A DNA stretch of 64,000 nucleotides from DATBLE01 sp963841405 (GCA_963841405.1 CAWJCM010000007.1:186001-250000); one strand, 5' to 3'. Positions 25,731-35,408 are shown, counted from the first letter of the stretch. The notes: generated from the sequence alone by a model not told the origin. Numbers and translations are program-made.

Positions 25731-26969
25731 CTGCCCGAAAAACGCGCCCCGATCCGGGTCCTCAGGGCGATCGCCCGCCTGAACATGGGCGGGCCGGCGC
25801 TCCACGTCTCGTACCTGTCGGCCGGCCTGCGCGACCGCGGGTACGAGACGATCCTCGTCGCCGGGAGCGTCGGCCAGGGCGAGCAGTCGATGGCCTACGT
25901 CGCCGAGGAGCTGGGCGTGCCGGTCGTGACGATCCCGCACCTGCACCGCGAGATCTCGCCCGTCCGCGACCTGCTCGCGACCATCCGCCTGGCCCGGATC
26001 ATCCGCGTCGAGCGGCCGGCGATCCTGCACACGCACACCGCGAAGGCCGGCGCCGTCGGCCGCGTCGCAGCGCTTCTCGCCGGCCGTCACCGGCCGCCGA
26101 TCATCGTGCACACGTTCCACGGCCACGTGCTGCGCGGCTACTTCGGCCGCTTCTGGACGGGCGTCTTTCGCCTGCTCGAGCGGTGGCTCGCCCGGATCAC
26201 CGACACGCTCGTGGCGGTGAGCCCCGAGGTGCGCGACGAGCTCGTCGCCTTCGGCGTCGCCCCGGCCTCGAAGTTCCGCGTCATCCGTCTTGGCATCGAG
26301 CTCGACGAGCGCGTTTCCCGTGACGGCGCGGCCCGTGCCGAGACCCGGCGCGTGATGGGGATCGGAGACGAGCGGTTCGTGGTCGGCTGGATCGGCCGGA
26401 TGACCGCCGTGAAGCGGACCGACGTGGTCCTCCGGTCGTTCCGCCGGCTGAGGGACGACGGCGTCGACGCCGTCCTCTGCATGGTCGGCGACGGCCCCGA
26501 CCGGCGATCGGTCGAGGACCTGGCGGGCGAGCTCGGGGTCATGCGCGACAGCCTGTTCCCCGGCTACCAGGAGGACGTCGGGCCGTTGTTCGCCGCGTTC
26601 GACGTCTTCGTCCTCCCTTCGGGGAACGAGGGAACTCCGGTGACCGCAATCGAGGCGCTCGCGAGCGGCTGCCCGGTCGTCGCCACCCGCGTCGGCGGCG
26701 TGCCCGACGTCGTTACCGATGGCGAGGACGGCTTCCTGGTCGAGCCGGGCGACGTCGAGCAGGTGGCGGCGAGACTCGCCCAGCTCGCGAACGACCCTGA
26801 CCTGCGCAGGCGGATGGCCGCCGCCGGCCGCGAGCGAATGCGGAGCCGCTACGCGGTCGACAGGCTGATCGACGACATCGACCGCCTCTACCGCGACCTG
26901 CTCGAGCGGAAGCAGATCGACCCGGCGTCGCTCGCCGCGACTAGTGCGGGAGGTGCTGGAAGGCGCTGA
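25731..26969 (+). CDS. GT4 family glycosyltransferase with probable CTG start
   Basis: The expected family start (IRVLRAIARLNMGGPALHV) has no ATG, GTG or TTG upstream of it in frame. The likely start is CTG 25731, with AGGA 6 bases upstream, giving 412 residues. The enzyme is otherwise intact: AILHTHTAKAGAVGRVAAL, VHTFHGHVLRGYFG, VGWIGRMTAVKRTDVVL, GDGPDRRSVEDLA, FVLPSGNEGTPVTAIEALASGCPV (E-x7-E) and GFLVEPGDVEQV. The HTFHGHV signature matches WfgS/WbpH-like transferases. It is preceded by an epimerase and overlaps the convergent secreted hydrolase by 29 bp. Confidence 0.88.
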   Translation: MPEKRAPIRVLRAIARLNMGGPALHVSYLSAGLRDRGYETILVAGSVGQGEQSMAYVAEELGVPVVTIPHLHREISPVRDLLATIRLARIIRVERPAILHTHTAKAGAVGRVAALLAGRHRPPIIVHTFHGHVLRGYFGRFWTGVFRLLERWLARITDTLVAVSPEVRDELVAFGVAPASKFRVIRLGIELDERVSRDGAARAETRRVMGIGDERFVVGWIGRMTAVKRTDVVLRSFRRLRDDGVDAVLCMVGDGPDRRSVEDLAGELGVMRDSLFPGYQEDVGPLFAAFDVFVLPSGNEGTPVTAIEALASGCPVVATRVGGVPDVVTDGEDGFLVEPGDVEQVAARLAQLANDPDLRRRMAAAGRERMRSRYAVDRLIDDIDRLYRDLLERKQIDPASLAATSAGGAGRR

Positions 26970-28113
26970 ACGCCGGCTTGCGCACGCCGCGGGTGGTGAT
27001 CAGCCCCGACTGCCAGCCTGCGACATTCGGTTCGTCCCGGACGAGGAACCACAGCATCAGCTTGATCCGCGAGTTCTTCCGGGCGGCCGCGAACGCCTGC
27101 GTGAGGTACCTCGCCTGCTTCGCCCAGGAGACGCCGAAGTGCGGATCGGGCGGGTTCGTCTGGTAGCCGTACTCGGTGATCCAGATCGGTCTCGCGCCGT
27201 ACAGGTGGCCGACCGCGGCGATCAGGATGTTGATGTTCGCGAGCGTGATCGCGGTCGGCACGCCGCCGGAGTTCGTCCCGGGAGGTCGCGTCGTCGGCGT
27301 CTCGGTCGGCATCCCGTAGTACGGGTTGTGGGCGTAGGCGTCGAACTTCTTCATCCCGGCCTTCTGCGCGGCGGTCAGGAAGGCGACCGGTGAGACCGAC
27401 GGCCGGACGCTCGCCGGGTTGTTGTTTCCGCGCGGGGCGGTCACGCCACAGGCGACCTGCTCGCTCTGGTACAGCGTCGCGTGGACGCCCTCGTAGACGG
27501 CGTTGCAGATCTTGGCGTAGTCGCGCGCGCTCTGGATCACCCACCTGCCCTTCTCCTTCACGAACTGGGGCCGGAGGAAGTTCGGGTTGTTCGGCTCGTT
27601 CCAGGCCGCCCACAGCCGGACGGCGGGCAGCACCCGGCCGTCGATGCCGACGTAGGTGCCGCTGTAGCGGGCGGCAGCCGCGTAGGCGAACCCGCGGAGG
27701 AACGCGTAGTTCCGCGGCGGCCGATTGGAGCTCTGGTCGCCGTTCGCCCAGCGCGGCGTGCCGGTGATCGAGAACAGGAGCTTGATCCCGGAGGCTGCCG
27801 CGTAGAACGCGGTGCGGTCGTAGATCGTCCAGTCGTAGGCGGCGTCGCGCGGGTCACTCGCCCGGAACGGGCGGTGCTTCGCCACCCCGAGCGGGCCGCC
27901 CCAGTAGAGGTTCACGCGCAGGACGCCGACGTGGAGCGCCCTGTACTGCGAGAAGACCTGGTCGAGATTGCCGAAGAACGTCTGGCCCTCGTCGTAGACG
28001 CCGATGGACATGTTCGACGCGGCCATGGCCGGCGGCGGTGCGGTGGCCGCGGGCACGCACAAGCCGGCGGCGGCCGTCAGGGTCGCCGCCAGCACCCGCC
28101 ACGGGTTAGACAC
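26941..28113 (-). CDS. Secreted clan GH-A glycoside hydrolase
   Basis: The product is 390 residues from GTG 28113, with a signal peptide (hydrophobic about 7-25, Ala-rich cleavage site). It forms a TIM-barrel fold with two catalytic carboxylates at the expected places: WNEP, Glu173 as acid/base, and ITEYGYQ, Glu314 as nucleophile. GLRVNLYWGG- and LLFSITGTPRWANG-like strands match the GH5/GH39 group. Family level below the clan is uncertain. It is exported and could trim or degrade the locus polysaccharide. It overlaps the upstream UDP-glucuronate decarboxylase gene by 8 bp, so it is in its operon. Confidence 0.8.
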   Translation of the reverse strand: MSNPWRVLAATLTAAAGLCVPAATAPPPAMAASNMSIGVYDEGQTFFGNLDQVFSQYRALHVGVLRVNLYWGGPLGVAKHRPFRASDPRDAAYDWTIYDRTAFYAAASGIKLLFSITGTPRWANGDQSSNRPPRNYAFLRGFAYAAAARYSGTYVGIDGRVLPAVRLWAAWNEPNNPNFLRPQFVKEKGRWVIQSARDYAKICNAVYEGVHATLYQSEQVACGVTAPRGNNNPASVRPSVSPVAFLTAAQKAGMKKFDAYAHNPYYGMPTETPTTRPPGTNSGGVPTAITLANINILIAAVGHLYGARPIWITEYGYQTNPPDPHFGVSWAKQARYLTQAFAAARKNSRIKLMLWFLVRDEPNVAGWQSGLITTRGVRKPAFSAFQHLPH

Positions 28114-29035
28114 CGACGGGCGCCCTTCCCAGCATGCGCCGGAGCCCTTCCTCGAGCTGGATCTCCGGCTCCCAGCCCAGAATCTGGCCCGCGCGCGTGA
28201 TGTCCGGCTGGCGGATCTGCGGATCGTCGACCGGCAGCGCCTCGTACACGATCTCGCTGTTCGAGCCCGTCACCTCGAGCACGGTCCGGGCCAGCTCGAG
28301 GATCGTGAACTCCCCTGGATTGCCGAGGTTCACCGGGAAGTGCTCGCCGCTCTCGGCGAGCAGGACAAGGCCGCGAACCAGGTCGTCGACGTAGCAGAAG
28401 CTGCGGGTCTGCGAGCCGTCGCCGAACACGGTCAGCGGCTCGTTCGCGAGCGCCTGGCGCACGAAGCTCGGGATCGCGCGGCCGTCGTGCGGCCTCATTT
28501 TTGGCCCATACGTATTGAAGATCCGAACGATGCCGGTGTCCACGCCCTGCTGGCCGTGGTACCCCATCGTCAGCGCCTCCGCATAGCGCTTGGCCTCGTC
28601 GTACACGCCGCGCGGGCCGATCGGGTTCACGTGGCCCCAGTACGTCTCCGGCTGCGGATGCACCTGCGGATCGCCGTACACCTCGCTCGTGGACGCGAGC
28701 AGGAAGCGGGCCCGCTTGAACTTCGCGAGCCCGAGCGCGTTGTGCGTCCCGTACGAGCCCACCTTCAGCGAGTGCAGCGGCATCCGCAGGTAGTCGACGG
28801 GGCTGGCGAGCGCGGCGAAGTGGTAGACGAAGTCGACCGGCTCGTCGATCGCCAGGTGCACGGTCAGGTCGTGGTTCAGGAAGACGAACGCGTCGTCGCG
28901 GATGTGCTCGACGTTTCCGAGCGAGCCGGTGACGAGGTTGTCGACGCAGATGACGCGCAGCCCGCGGTCGAGCAGGTGCTCGCAGAGATGAGAGCCGAGA
29001 AAGCCGGCGCCCCCCGTGACGACGGCAGTGGGCAT
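28106..29035 (-). CDS. uxs: UDP-glucuronate decarboxylase (UDP-xylose synthase)
   Basis: The product is 309 residues. GGAGFLG is at 8-14, a STSEVYG segment at 115-121, and the catalytic Y145-x3-K149 sits within YWGHVNPIGPRGVYDEAKR, a stretch characteristic of UXS enzymes; RIFNTYGPKMRPHDGR follows. UXS converts UDP-glucuronate to UDP-xylose with bound NAD+, giving a pentose donor. It is the first gene of a two-gene leftward operon with the secreted GH-A protein. A UDP-glucose dehydrogenase to supply UDP-glucuronate is not in this window. Presence implies glucuronate metabolism in this locus, in line with the C5-epimerase-like protein at 57530. Confidence 0.9.
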   Translation of the reverse strand: MPTAVVTGGAGFLGSHLCEHLLDRGLRVICVDNLVTGSLGNVEHIRDDAFVFLNHDLTVHLAIDEPVDFVYHFAALASPVDYLRMPLHSLKVGSYGTHNALGLAKFKRARFLLASTSEVYGDPQVHPQPETYWGHVNPIGPRGVYDEAKRYAEALTMGYHGQQGVDTGIVRIFNTYGPKMRPHDGRAIPSFVRQALANEPLTVFGDGSQTRSFCYVDDLVRGLVLLAESGEHFPVNLGNPGEFTILELARTVLEVTGSNSEIVYEALPVDDPQIRQPDITRAGQILGWEPEIQLEEGLRRMLGRAPVGV

Positions 29036-29130
29036 TCCGGAATTGTAGAGGGCCGCCTTCCGGCGTTAACCGAAGGCTTACCTTCGTCCCGCTGGCAAAG
29101 CTCGACGTCGCAGGGGAGAATCCGCGCTCC

Positions 29131-31368
29131 ATGCGATTCCCTCTCGCCGTCGCTGCTCTCGCCGCGGTCCTCGTGGCGGGCTCCGCCCCGTCGCCGGCGA
29201 CCGCAAAGCGGCCCTCCTGCGCGCGCCAGCCGTTGAGCCCGGCCTACGCGGCCAGCGTGCACCGGGCGCTGGGAGCGAAGCAGGACGTCTGGGGGAATGC
29301 CCTGATCGCGCGGCCGAACGGACCGACCTACGGCGCGGTGCGGCGGCTGCTCAAGCCGCTCCTCTTCGCCCGCTCGAAGACGAAGGCGCTGACCGCCTCG
29401 GGGGTCTACTACCTGCCGTTCGCCCAGCCGCTCGGCGTCCGCGGCGCGCATATGGTCGCGCTGCACGTCGCCGACGGCAGCGAGATCCTCTCCCAGACCG
29501 CCAAGGGGCCGAACGTGAAGGTCTTCGTCGGCCCGGGCGGGCACGAGCGCTACGGGTCGTGCCTGGCACGGCTCGGCACCCCGACGCTCGCCGACGGGTT
29601 CCTGCCGATCCTCGAGACCCGGTACGTGGACGCCGCCGGCACCAGATACCGGCAGGAGTCTTTCTCGGTTCGCGGCCTCGGCACGGGCGACCTGGTCAGC
29701 TTCGTCCGGCTGACCGCCGTCGCGGGCGCGGACCGGGGCGCCGTGATCCAGCTCGTCCCGGAGGGGTCGCGCCGCGGGGCGCGCGTGGCGCAGGGCACGG
29801 TGCGAGCGCGCGTCGAGCCGGGCGATTCGGCCACCCTCTACGCCGGCTGGCTCGTCCCGTTCGGCGGCTCGCCCGTCCCGATCGACGAGGCGACCTACGA
29901 CGCGGCCCGGCAGCGGCTCGTCGACTTCTGGCTCCAGCGGCTCGGCGAGCAGCCGACGTACGACGTCCCCGAGCACATGGTCATGGACGCGCAGCGCAGC
30001 CTGCTGATCCAGGACCTGGCGCTGACATGGCGCTACAGCGTCGGCAACCAGTACGAGGAGTTCTCCTTCGCCGAGGCGCTCGACACCGCCGAGGTGATGG
30101 CCGAATACGGACTTCCCGGCGTCGCCCGGCACATCCTGACCAGCTCGCTGGCACGCCTCGGCGGCGGCACCACCAACTGGCGGGCAGGCGAGAAGCTGAC
30201 CGGGGCCGCCCTGTACGTGCGCCTCTCCGGCGATCGCGAATACCTGAACCAGGCGACGCCGATGCTCGACCGGATCGTCGAAGGGCTCGGGCGGCAGATC
30301 CGCAGCGGCCACGGCGGGCTGCTCCGGCGCGAGCGCTACTCCTCCGACGTCGCCGCGCGCGTGTACGGGCTACACGCCCAGGCGGCGGTCTGGCAGGGGC
30401 TGAACGCGATCGCCGACGTCTGGCGCGCGAGCGGGCGCACCGCGCACGCCCGCAAGGCCCACTCGCTCGCCGTCGCCCTCGGTCGCGGCCTGCACCGCGC
30501 GGTCCGCCGCTCCGCCCACCGGCTGAAGGACGGCTCCCTGTTCGTCCCCGCAGCGCTGCTCGCCCACCACAAGCCTTTCGACGCGGTCACCTCCTCGCGC
30601 CCGGGGAGCTACTGGAACCTGGTCGCCCCGTATGCCCTCTCGTCCGGGTTCTTCACGCCCGGCGGGCGGCAGGCGAACGGGATCCTCGAGTACATGCTCC
30701 GGCACGGCTCGCGGCTCCTGGGGCTCGTCCGTGCCGGCGCCTACTCGCTGTACGGCAAGCCGAAGTACCCCGTCTCCGGCACGGATCAGGTCTACGGACT
30801 GAACGTCGCGCGATTCCTCGCAGACAACGACCGGCCCGACCAGCTGGTGCTGAGCCTGTACGGCATGGTCGGTGCCTCGATGACGCCGAACACGTTCGTC
30901 TCCGGCGAGGCGGCGACGGTCGCGCCGCTACGCGGGGCCTCGTACCGATCGATGTACATGCCGCCGAACACCGCCAGCAACTCGGCGTTCCTGGAGACGC
31001 TGCGGCTGATGCTCGTCCACGAGCGGCGGGACAAGGACGGCTCGCCGGTCGGCCTCGATCTCGCCTTCGCCACACCGCGGCCGTGGCTCGGCGACGGCAA
31101 GTCGATCTCCGTGAACGGCGCCCCGACCAGCTTCGGGGTGCTCACGTACGACCTCAGCCGCGACGGCAACCAGGTCAGCGGCACCGTGATCGTCCCGTCG
31201 CGGCGACCGCCGCACACGATGCGGCTCCGGCTGCGCCTTCCCCACGGGGTGAAGCTCCGGGCCGTCCGGGTGGACGGCCGCCGCCGGCCGCTCGACCGGA
31301 GGAGCGGCACGATCGACCTCTCCGGGATGCGCGGCACGCTCGACGTGGTCGCGGTGCTGGCCCGCTGA
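29131..31368 (+). CDS. Large secreted protein with probable (alpha/alpha)6 domain
   Basis: The product is 745 residues from ATG 29131 with a clear signal peptide (hydrophobic 6-17, Ala-x-Ala cleavage near 23-25). An N-terminal beta-rich region (to about 240) is followed by a long helical region (about 255-600) with repeated six-hairpin-like helices, including RYSVGNQYEEFSFAEALDTAEV, and a C-terminal beta domain. This resembles exported (alpha/alpha)6 glycosidases or lyases, but no catalytic motif is certain. It is divergent from the UXS gene and may act on the exported glycan. It matches no family I can name. Confidence 0.75.
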   Translation: MRFPLAVAALAAVLVAGSAPSPATAKRPSCARQPLSPAYAASVHRALGAKQDVWGNALIARPNGPTYGAVRRLLKPLLFARSKTKALTASGVYYLPFAQPLGVRGAHMVALHVADGSEILSQTAKGPNVKVFVGPGGHERYGSCLARLGTPTLADGFLPILETRYVDAAGTRYRQESFSVRGLGTGDLVSFVRLTAVAGADRGAVIQLVPEGSRRGARVAQGTVRARVEPGDSATLYAGWLVPFGGSPVPIDEATYDAARQRLVDFWLQRLGEQPTYDVPEHMVMDAQRSLLIQDLALTWRYSVGNQYEEFSFAEALDTAEVMAEYGLPGVARHILTSSLARLGGGTTNWRAGEKLTGAALYVRLSGDREYLNQATPMLDRIVEGLGRQIRSGHGGLLRRERYSSDVAARVYGLHAQAAVWQGLNAIADVWRASGRTAHARKAHSLAVALGRGLHRAVRRSAHRLKDGSLFVPAALLAHHKPFDAVTSSRPGSYWNLVAPYALSSGFFTPGGRQANGILEYMLRHGSRLLGLVRAGAYSLYGKPKYPVSGTDQVYGLNVARFLADNDRPDQLVLSLYGMVGASMTPNTFVSGEAATVAPLRGASYRSMYMPPNTASNSAFLETLRLMLVHERRDKDGSPVGLDLAFATPRPWLGDGKSISVNGAPTSFGVLTYDLSRDGNQVSGTVIVPSRRPPHTMRLRLRLPHGVKLRAVRVDGRRRPLDRRSGTIDLSGMRGTLDVVAVLAR

Positions 31369-31395
31369 GCGCCTCGGACCAAGCACACTGCAGCC

Positions 31396-31929
31396 GTGAG
31401 CGTTCTCTTCACCGCCCTGACAGCGATGATGACCGGTTTCGTGATCGGCGGCGCCGCCCGCTTTGCCGTGCCGGGGCCCGACCCGATGCCCTTCTGGCTG
31501 ACAGTGCTGATCGGCCTGGTCGGATCCGCGATCGGAACGGCGATCGGTGCGTTGCTGTTCGGCGCCGACCACACCTTCGACAGTTCCGGCCACTCGTTCG
31601 TCACCCTCCTGCTCGCGATCGGGTTCGCCATGGCGCTCGTCGTCGCATACCGGATCCTGATCCAGAAGCGGCCGCTGACGGGACCCGACGCCCGCCGCTT
31701 CCCGCGCAGCGGCTTCGGCATCGCAAAGATGCGCCGGCGGCTCCACCAGCTCGGGATCGACCCCGACCAGATCCACACGGTCGGCACGGCGCCGAAGCCG
31801 AAGCCGCCGGAAGAGCTGACGCACGGCGACGCGGTCGACCAGCTCGAGAAGCTCCGCGACCTCCGCGACCACGGGACGATCACCGACGAGGAGTACGAGC
31901 GGGCGCGCGAGCGGCTGCGCCGCTACTGA
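31396..31929 (+). CDS. Membrane protein with C-terminal SHOCT-like domain
   Basis: The product is 177 residues. Three membrane helices lie in the first 90 residues (about 5-25, 32-55 and 65-85), then a basic linker, and then a short C-terminal amphipathic segment EKLRDLRDHGTITDEEYERA that matches the SHOCT motif, often found at protein C-termini for assembly. It starts at GTG 31396, 27 bp after the large secreted protein gene and on the same strand. The function is unknown. Confidence 0.7.
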   Translation: MSVLFTALTAMMTGFVIGGAARFAVPGPDPMPFWLTVLIGLVGSAIGTAIGALLFGADHTFDSSGHSFVTLLLAIGFAMALVVAYRILIQKRPLTGPDARRFPRSGFGIAKMRRRLHQLGIDPDQIHTVGTAPKPKPPEELTHGDAVDQLEKLRDLRDHGTITDEEYERARERLRRY

Positions 31930-31981
31930 GCGCGGCCGGTAGCCGGTTGACGCGCCTCCGCCGGGTTCGCACACCAGGTCA

Positions 31982-32120
31982 GTGGGTCGGACCGGCGATG
32001 CCCTCGCCGGCGGGCTGAGGAAGGCCGGGCTCGGCGAAGAGGCTCGCGTCGCGCTCGTCGTCGAGAACGGCCTTGAGGCTGCCTGCGCCTTCCTGGCCCT
32101 CGCCCAGGCCGCCGGCGCTC
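31982..32120 (+). pseudogene. Fragment of an acyl-CoA synthetase (AMP-binding) N-terminus
   Basis: Reading from GTG 31982, about 45 residues (ALAGGLRKAGLGEEARVALV, ENGLEAACAFLALAQAAG) match the opening of AMP-dependent synthetases, where a small helix-turn leads into the ATP-grasping domain. The frame then becomes unrelated and no AMP-binding motif follows. It is therefore a remnant. Its neighbour on the other strand is a truncated acid phosphatase. Confidence 0.55.
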
Positions 32121-32142
32121 GACGACGCCTGGCCGCAGAGCC

Positions 32143-32183
32143 TGCCGGGCGGGGCGGTACGCAACGGCACCGCCCCGCCGGCA
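32143..32183 (-). terminator. Strong hairpin after the acid phosphatase remnant
   Basis: Arms 32143-32158 and 32169-32183 (TGCCGG, a G bulge, CGGGGCGGT and its complement) with a 10-base loop, 8 bases beyond the stop of the leftward phosphatase reading. There is no U-tract, as is common in high-GC genomes. The rest of the 260-bp gap holds only the synthetase fragment. Confidence 0.6.
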
Positions 32184-32190
32184 GCGAGCC

Positions 32191-32778
32191 TTACGGCAGG
32201 AAGTACATCGGGTTCGGGACCTTGAACGTCTTGTTCGCGAAGCCTCCGTTGAGGTCGCTGAACCGGTCGCCGAAGTTGGCGACGATCGTGTAGCCGAGCG
32301 ACTCGATGTGCTCGCGCGTGAGCGTCTTGTACTGCGTCGTCGTGCACGTGGGCGCGCACGAGCTCAGCCAGGGAGCGGTGGTGTCCTTCAGGTAGAGGTT
32401 GGCGTCGATCACGTCGTAGCCCTCGCCCGTCAGGTTGGCCGAGGTGCCTTCGTGCTGCGAGATCGGCCTGCCCGTCAGGAAGAAGACGGTGTAGCCCTGG
32501 GCCTCGGCGAAGTGCTCGAGGTCGACCATGTGCGGGACGGCCGGGAACACGGCAACGTCGACGAAGTACCCATTCGTGGTCGGGTTGTAGACGAAGTTGC
32601 TGTAGATCTCGTAGCTGTAGGTGTTGAGCGTCGTGTCGTCGACGTCGAGCAGGATCGCCTTGGTCGTGCCCGGAGGCACGTTATCGGCCTTCCGCTTCCC
32701 GAGGTACTTCTCGGCGTCGTGGACGATGCCCGCCATCTCGTTGGCGTAGGCACCCGCCGGCGAGAAGGTGTGGAGCGC
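32191..32778 (-). pseudogene. N-terminally truncated HAD-type acid phosphatase
   Basis: The C-terminal part of a class-B-like/HAD acid phosphatase is intact: ILLDVDDTTLNTYSYE (DxDDT box), FFLTGRP, DANLYLKDTTAPW, THREHIESLGYTI-like segments and GDRFSDLNGG. It ends in NPMYFLP as in the family. The frame is closed by a TAG at 32779-32781. There is no signal peptide, and the first ATG (32736) has no ribosome site. About 50-80 N-terminal residues of the family are missing, since PhoD coding sequence lies directly upstream. It is most likely a remnant. A cytoplasmic protein from 32736 cannot be excluded. Confidence 0.65.
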
Positions 32779-32836
32779 CTAGGTCCGGACGATCGGCGTC
32801 GCCGGTGGCGAGTGCCGTACCGGCGCGGTTTCAGAC

Positions 32837-34488
32837 CTACAGCACGAACGTGTGCAGCGGCTCGAGCGATGGGTCGTTCGTGTGCTCTCCCGCACGGCTG
32901 ATCGTGAGCCGCGCGTCCCGCTCGTCGAGCTCGAGGCTGCCGATCGAGTTGTCGAACGTCGGCCCGCCGAGGAGCCTCCACTCGACGGCGACGTCGTGCA
33001 CGCCCGCGCGGCGGGCGAGCCGCGAGAGCACGGCCGCCGCGGGGCGACTCGCTCCGACGCGGATCACCCTGCGTTGCATCGGTGTCAGTGGGTTGCGGAA
33101 CGGGGAGCAGACGGCCTGGTAGACGCGGCTCTCGCCGGGTGCGTTCGCCGCGACCTCCGCCACGTAGGCCGTATGGACGTCGCCGCCCAGCAGCACGATC
33201 GTCGCCGGCGGCTCTCCGCCCCTACCGCGGCCGACGTCGCGCAGCAACTCCGTCAGCAGCCGGAACGATCCCTGGAACGCGGGCCAGTGCTCGAGATCGA
33301 CCGCTCGGCGCACTCGTTCGCCGATGGCGGCGGCGCGGCGTCCCCAGGCGCCGTTGCAGACGGCTTCGCTGAGCGCCTCAAGGTGGTGGATGCCGTGAAC
33401 CATGAACACGGGCAGCGTGCTCGAGAGGATGAGATGGTCGAAGTCGCCGTGGGTGTGCTTCACGATCCATTCCCACTCGCCCTCGTCGATCATGTCGCGA
33501 CGGCCGTCGACGAGCACGCGCGCCGCCCGTGAGTCGAGCACGATCAGCCGCGAGCGCCCGAAGTCGCGGTAGTAGGCCCAGCGGCTCGATGCCGACTCGC
33601 GGTCGCACCTCCGGGCGAACTCACGGAGTCGCGGCCCGCCGTCCTCGTCTTCCTGGACGAGCCGGAGCATCTCCTCCTCGGCGAGCTCGGGCGGTGACAG
33701 GTTGCCGATGTGCTGGTAGAGCCAGTACGCCATGAACGCGCCGGTGATGCGCGCGTCCCACCACGGCAGCGACCGCATCTCCTCCACCCACGAGCTCGAG
33801 ATGTTCCAGTCGTCGCGCACGTCGTGGTCGTCGAAGATCATCGTCGACGGCACCGTGGAAAGCAGCCAGCGGATGTCGGGGTCGGACCACGACTCGCGGT
33901 AGAGCCGGGTGTACTCCTCGAAGTCGGCCACCCCTCGCCGGGCGGCTGGGACGTGTCACGGCGGCCGCGGATGAAGGCCGCCGTCTCGGGGGGTACCTCG
34001 TCGGCGTAGACCTGGTCGCCCAGCAGCAGCAGGGCGTCGGGCCACGGCGCCGAGCCCGCCTGGAGCCTCCGCGAGTAGGACCAGAGCGCGTCGGTGCCGA
34101 AGCCGGCCGGCGGCGCTTTCGTGAACGGCTGCCGCTGCGGCGCGCCGACGCGGCACGAGCCGAAGATGAGCGTCGAGCGCCGCTCGAACTCGCGCGTGTG
34201 GATCGCGCTCGGCGGTCGCCCGTCGGCCGGCGGCCACACGACCTCGCCGCCGATCACAACCTCGTAGGGTGTCACCGTCCCGGGCTTCAGGTCGTCGATC
34301 ACGACAAACGCGAAGTGGTGTCCCTCGACGTGGAACGTCTGCGCGCGATGCCCAAGCACGACGACCTCCGCCGGGGCGTCGGCCTCCATCCAGAGCGTTG
34401 CCGTCGTCGTGCCCGTGTACCGGAGGAGCGGGCCGACGAGAAGGCGCGGCGCGGCGCCCAACGGTCGACGGCGCGCCGCGAGCGTCAC
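32837..34488 (-). pseudogene. phoD: PhoD-like alkaline phosphatase split by one frameshift
   Basis: The N-terminal half runs from GTG 34488 (2 bp after the PAP2 stop) with TLIFGSCRVG (about 107-116) and GDQVYADEVP (157-166). The C-terminal half continues in another frame from about 33931 with FDDHDVRDDWN, RLIVLDSRA, LILSSTLPVF and LLGGDVHTAYVAEV. The junction is a GGGG run at 33934-33931, where one added G, or a -1 slip, restores GEGVADFEEY. The product would be about 550 residues, a calcium- and iron-dependent phosphodiesterase/phosphatase. It could be a pseudogene, a sequencing error or programmed slippage. No signal peptide is seen. Confidence 0.75.
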
Positions 34489-34490
34489 GC

Positions 34491-35408
34491 TCAAGTTCCG
34501 CTTGCGGGTCTGACGTTGGAGCGCCTCGACTCCCGTGCCTGATCGGCGCTCCTGACGGTCTCGACGACCGTCTGGGCGGGGGCGCCGAAGCGGAGCAGAC
34601 GTCCGCCGAACGCGATGCTGCAGACGGCGAACCAGCCCCACCCGAGCATGACGCCGGCGATCACATCGGAGAGCCAGTGGACGTCGAGCAGCACGCGGCT
34701 GGCGGCGACGGCGACGGCGAGCGCGATCGCCGCCCCCGCCAGGAGCGACCGCCGGTTGGGCGACCGCCGACGCGCAAGCAGGAGGGCGGCGCCGGCGTAG
34801 AACGCGGCTGCCGTTGCGGAATGGCCGCTCGGGAACGAGGGGCCAAGCGTCGCAGCGGCCGGATTGATCGTCGGCCTTGCCCGGTCGGCGAGCTCCTTGA
34901 TCGTCAGCATCAGCGCCTCGTTCCCCGCCATCAGCACGACGAGGAACGGGACGATCCAGCGACTCGGAGCCCGGATCGACTCGGCCAGGGCCAGCATGAC
35001 GGCGAGCCCGATGACCACGGCCAGGCTGCCGAGGCTCGTGACGGCGTTCAGGCCGTGGGTCGAGAGCGCGGTCGCGTGCGCGTGACCCCAGTCGGCGGCA
35101 GCGTTGTCGATGCTACGGAGCTCGTGGTTGCCGCGCACGAGGTAGGCGAGCACGGCGAGTACGAAACCGCCGGCGATGACGACGACGAGGGCGATCGTCA
35201 GGGCCAGTCCCGTCGCGACCGCCGGGTCCAGCCGGGCCGCGACGAACCGTCGCAGCCGACGATGCCGCTCGACCGACTCCTCGACCGCCATCGCGGCGGC
35301 ATCGATGGCGGGCGGCGAGGCGACCTTCGCGGCGGGAAGCTTTCTCGACAGGGCGGCGACGAGGGCGCCGGCGAGCACCGAGACGATGACGAGGAGGACG
35401 AACGGCAT
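34491..35408 (-). CDS. PAP2-family membrane phosphatase
   Basis: The product is 305 residues with about six membrane helices. The three PAP2 motifs are intact: KELADRARPTI, PSFPSGHSATAAA and SRVLLDVHWLSDVIAG. It dephosphorylates lipid phosphates such as phosphatidate or undecaprenyl diphosphate on the outer face. An N-terminal helix and a soluble stretch of about 50 residues precede the core. It is divergent from a second PAP2 gene (35458) and tightly followed by the PhoD reading, which suggests a phosphate-salvage unit. Confidence 0.88.
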   Translation of the reverse strand: MPFVLLVIVSVLAGALVAALSRKLPAAKVASPPAIDAAAMAVEESVERHRRLRRFVAARLDPAVATGLALTIALVVVIAGGFVLAVLAYLVRGNHELRSIDNAAADWGHAHATALSTHGLNAVTSLGSLAVVIGLAVMLALAESIRAPSRWIVPFLVVLMAGNEALMLTIKELADRARPTINPAAATLGPSFPSGHSATAAAFYAGAALLLARRRSPNRRSLLAGAAIALAVAVAASRVLLDVHWLSDVIAGVMLGWGWFAVCSIAFGGRLLRFGAPAQTVVETVRSADQARESRRSNVRPASGT

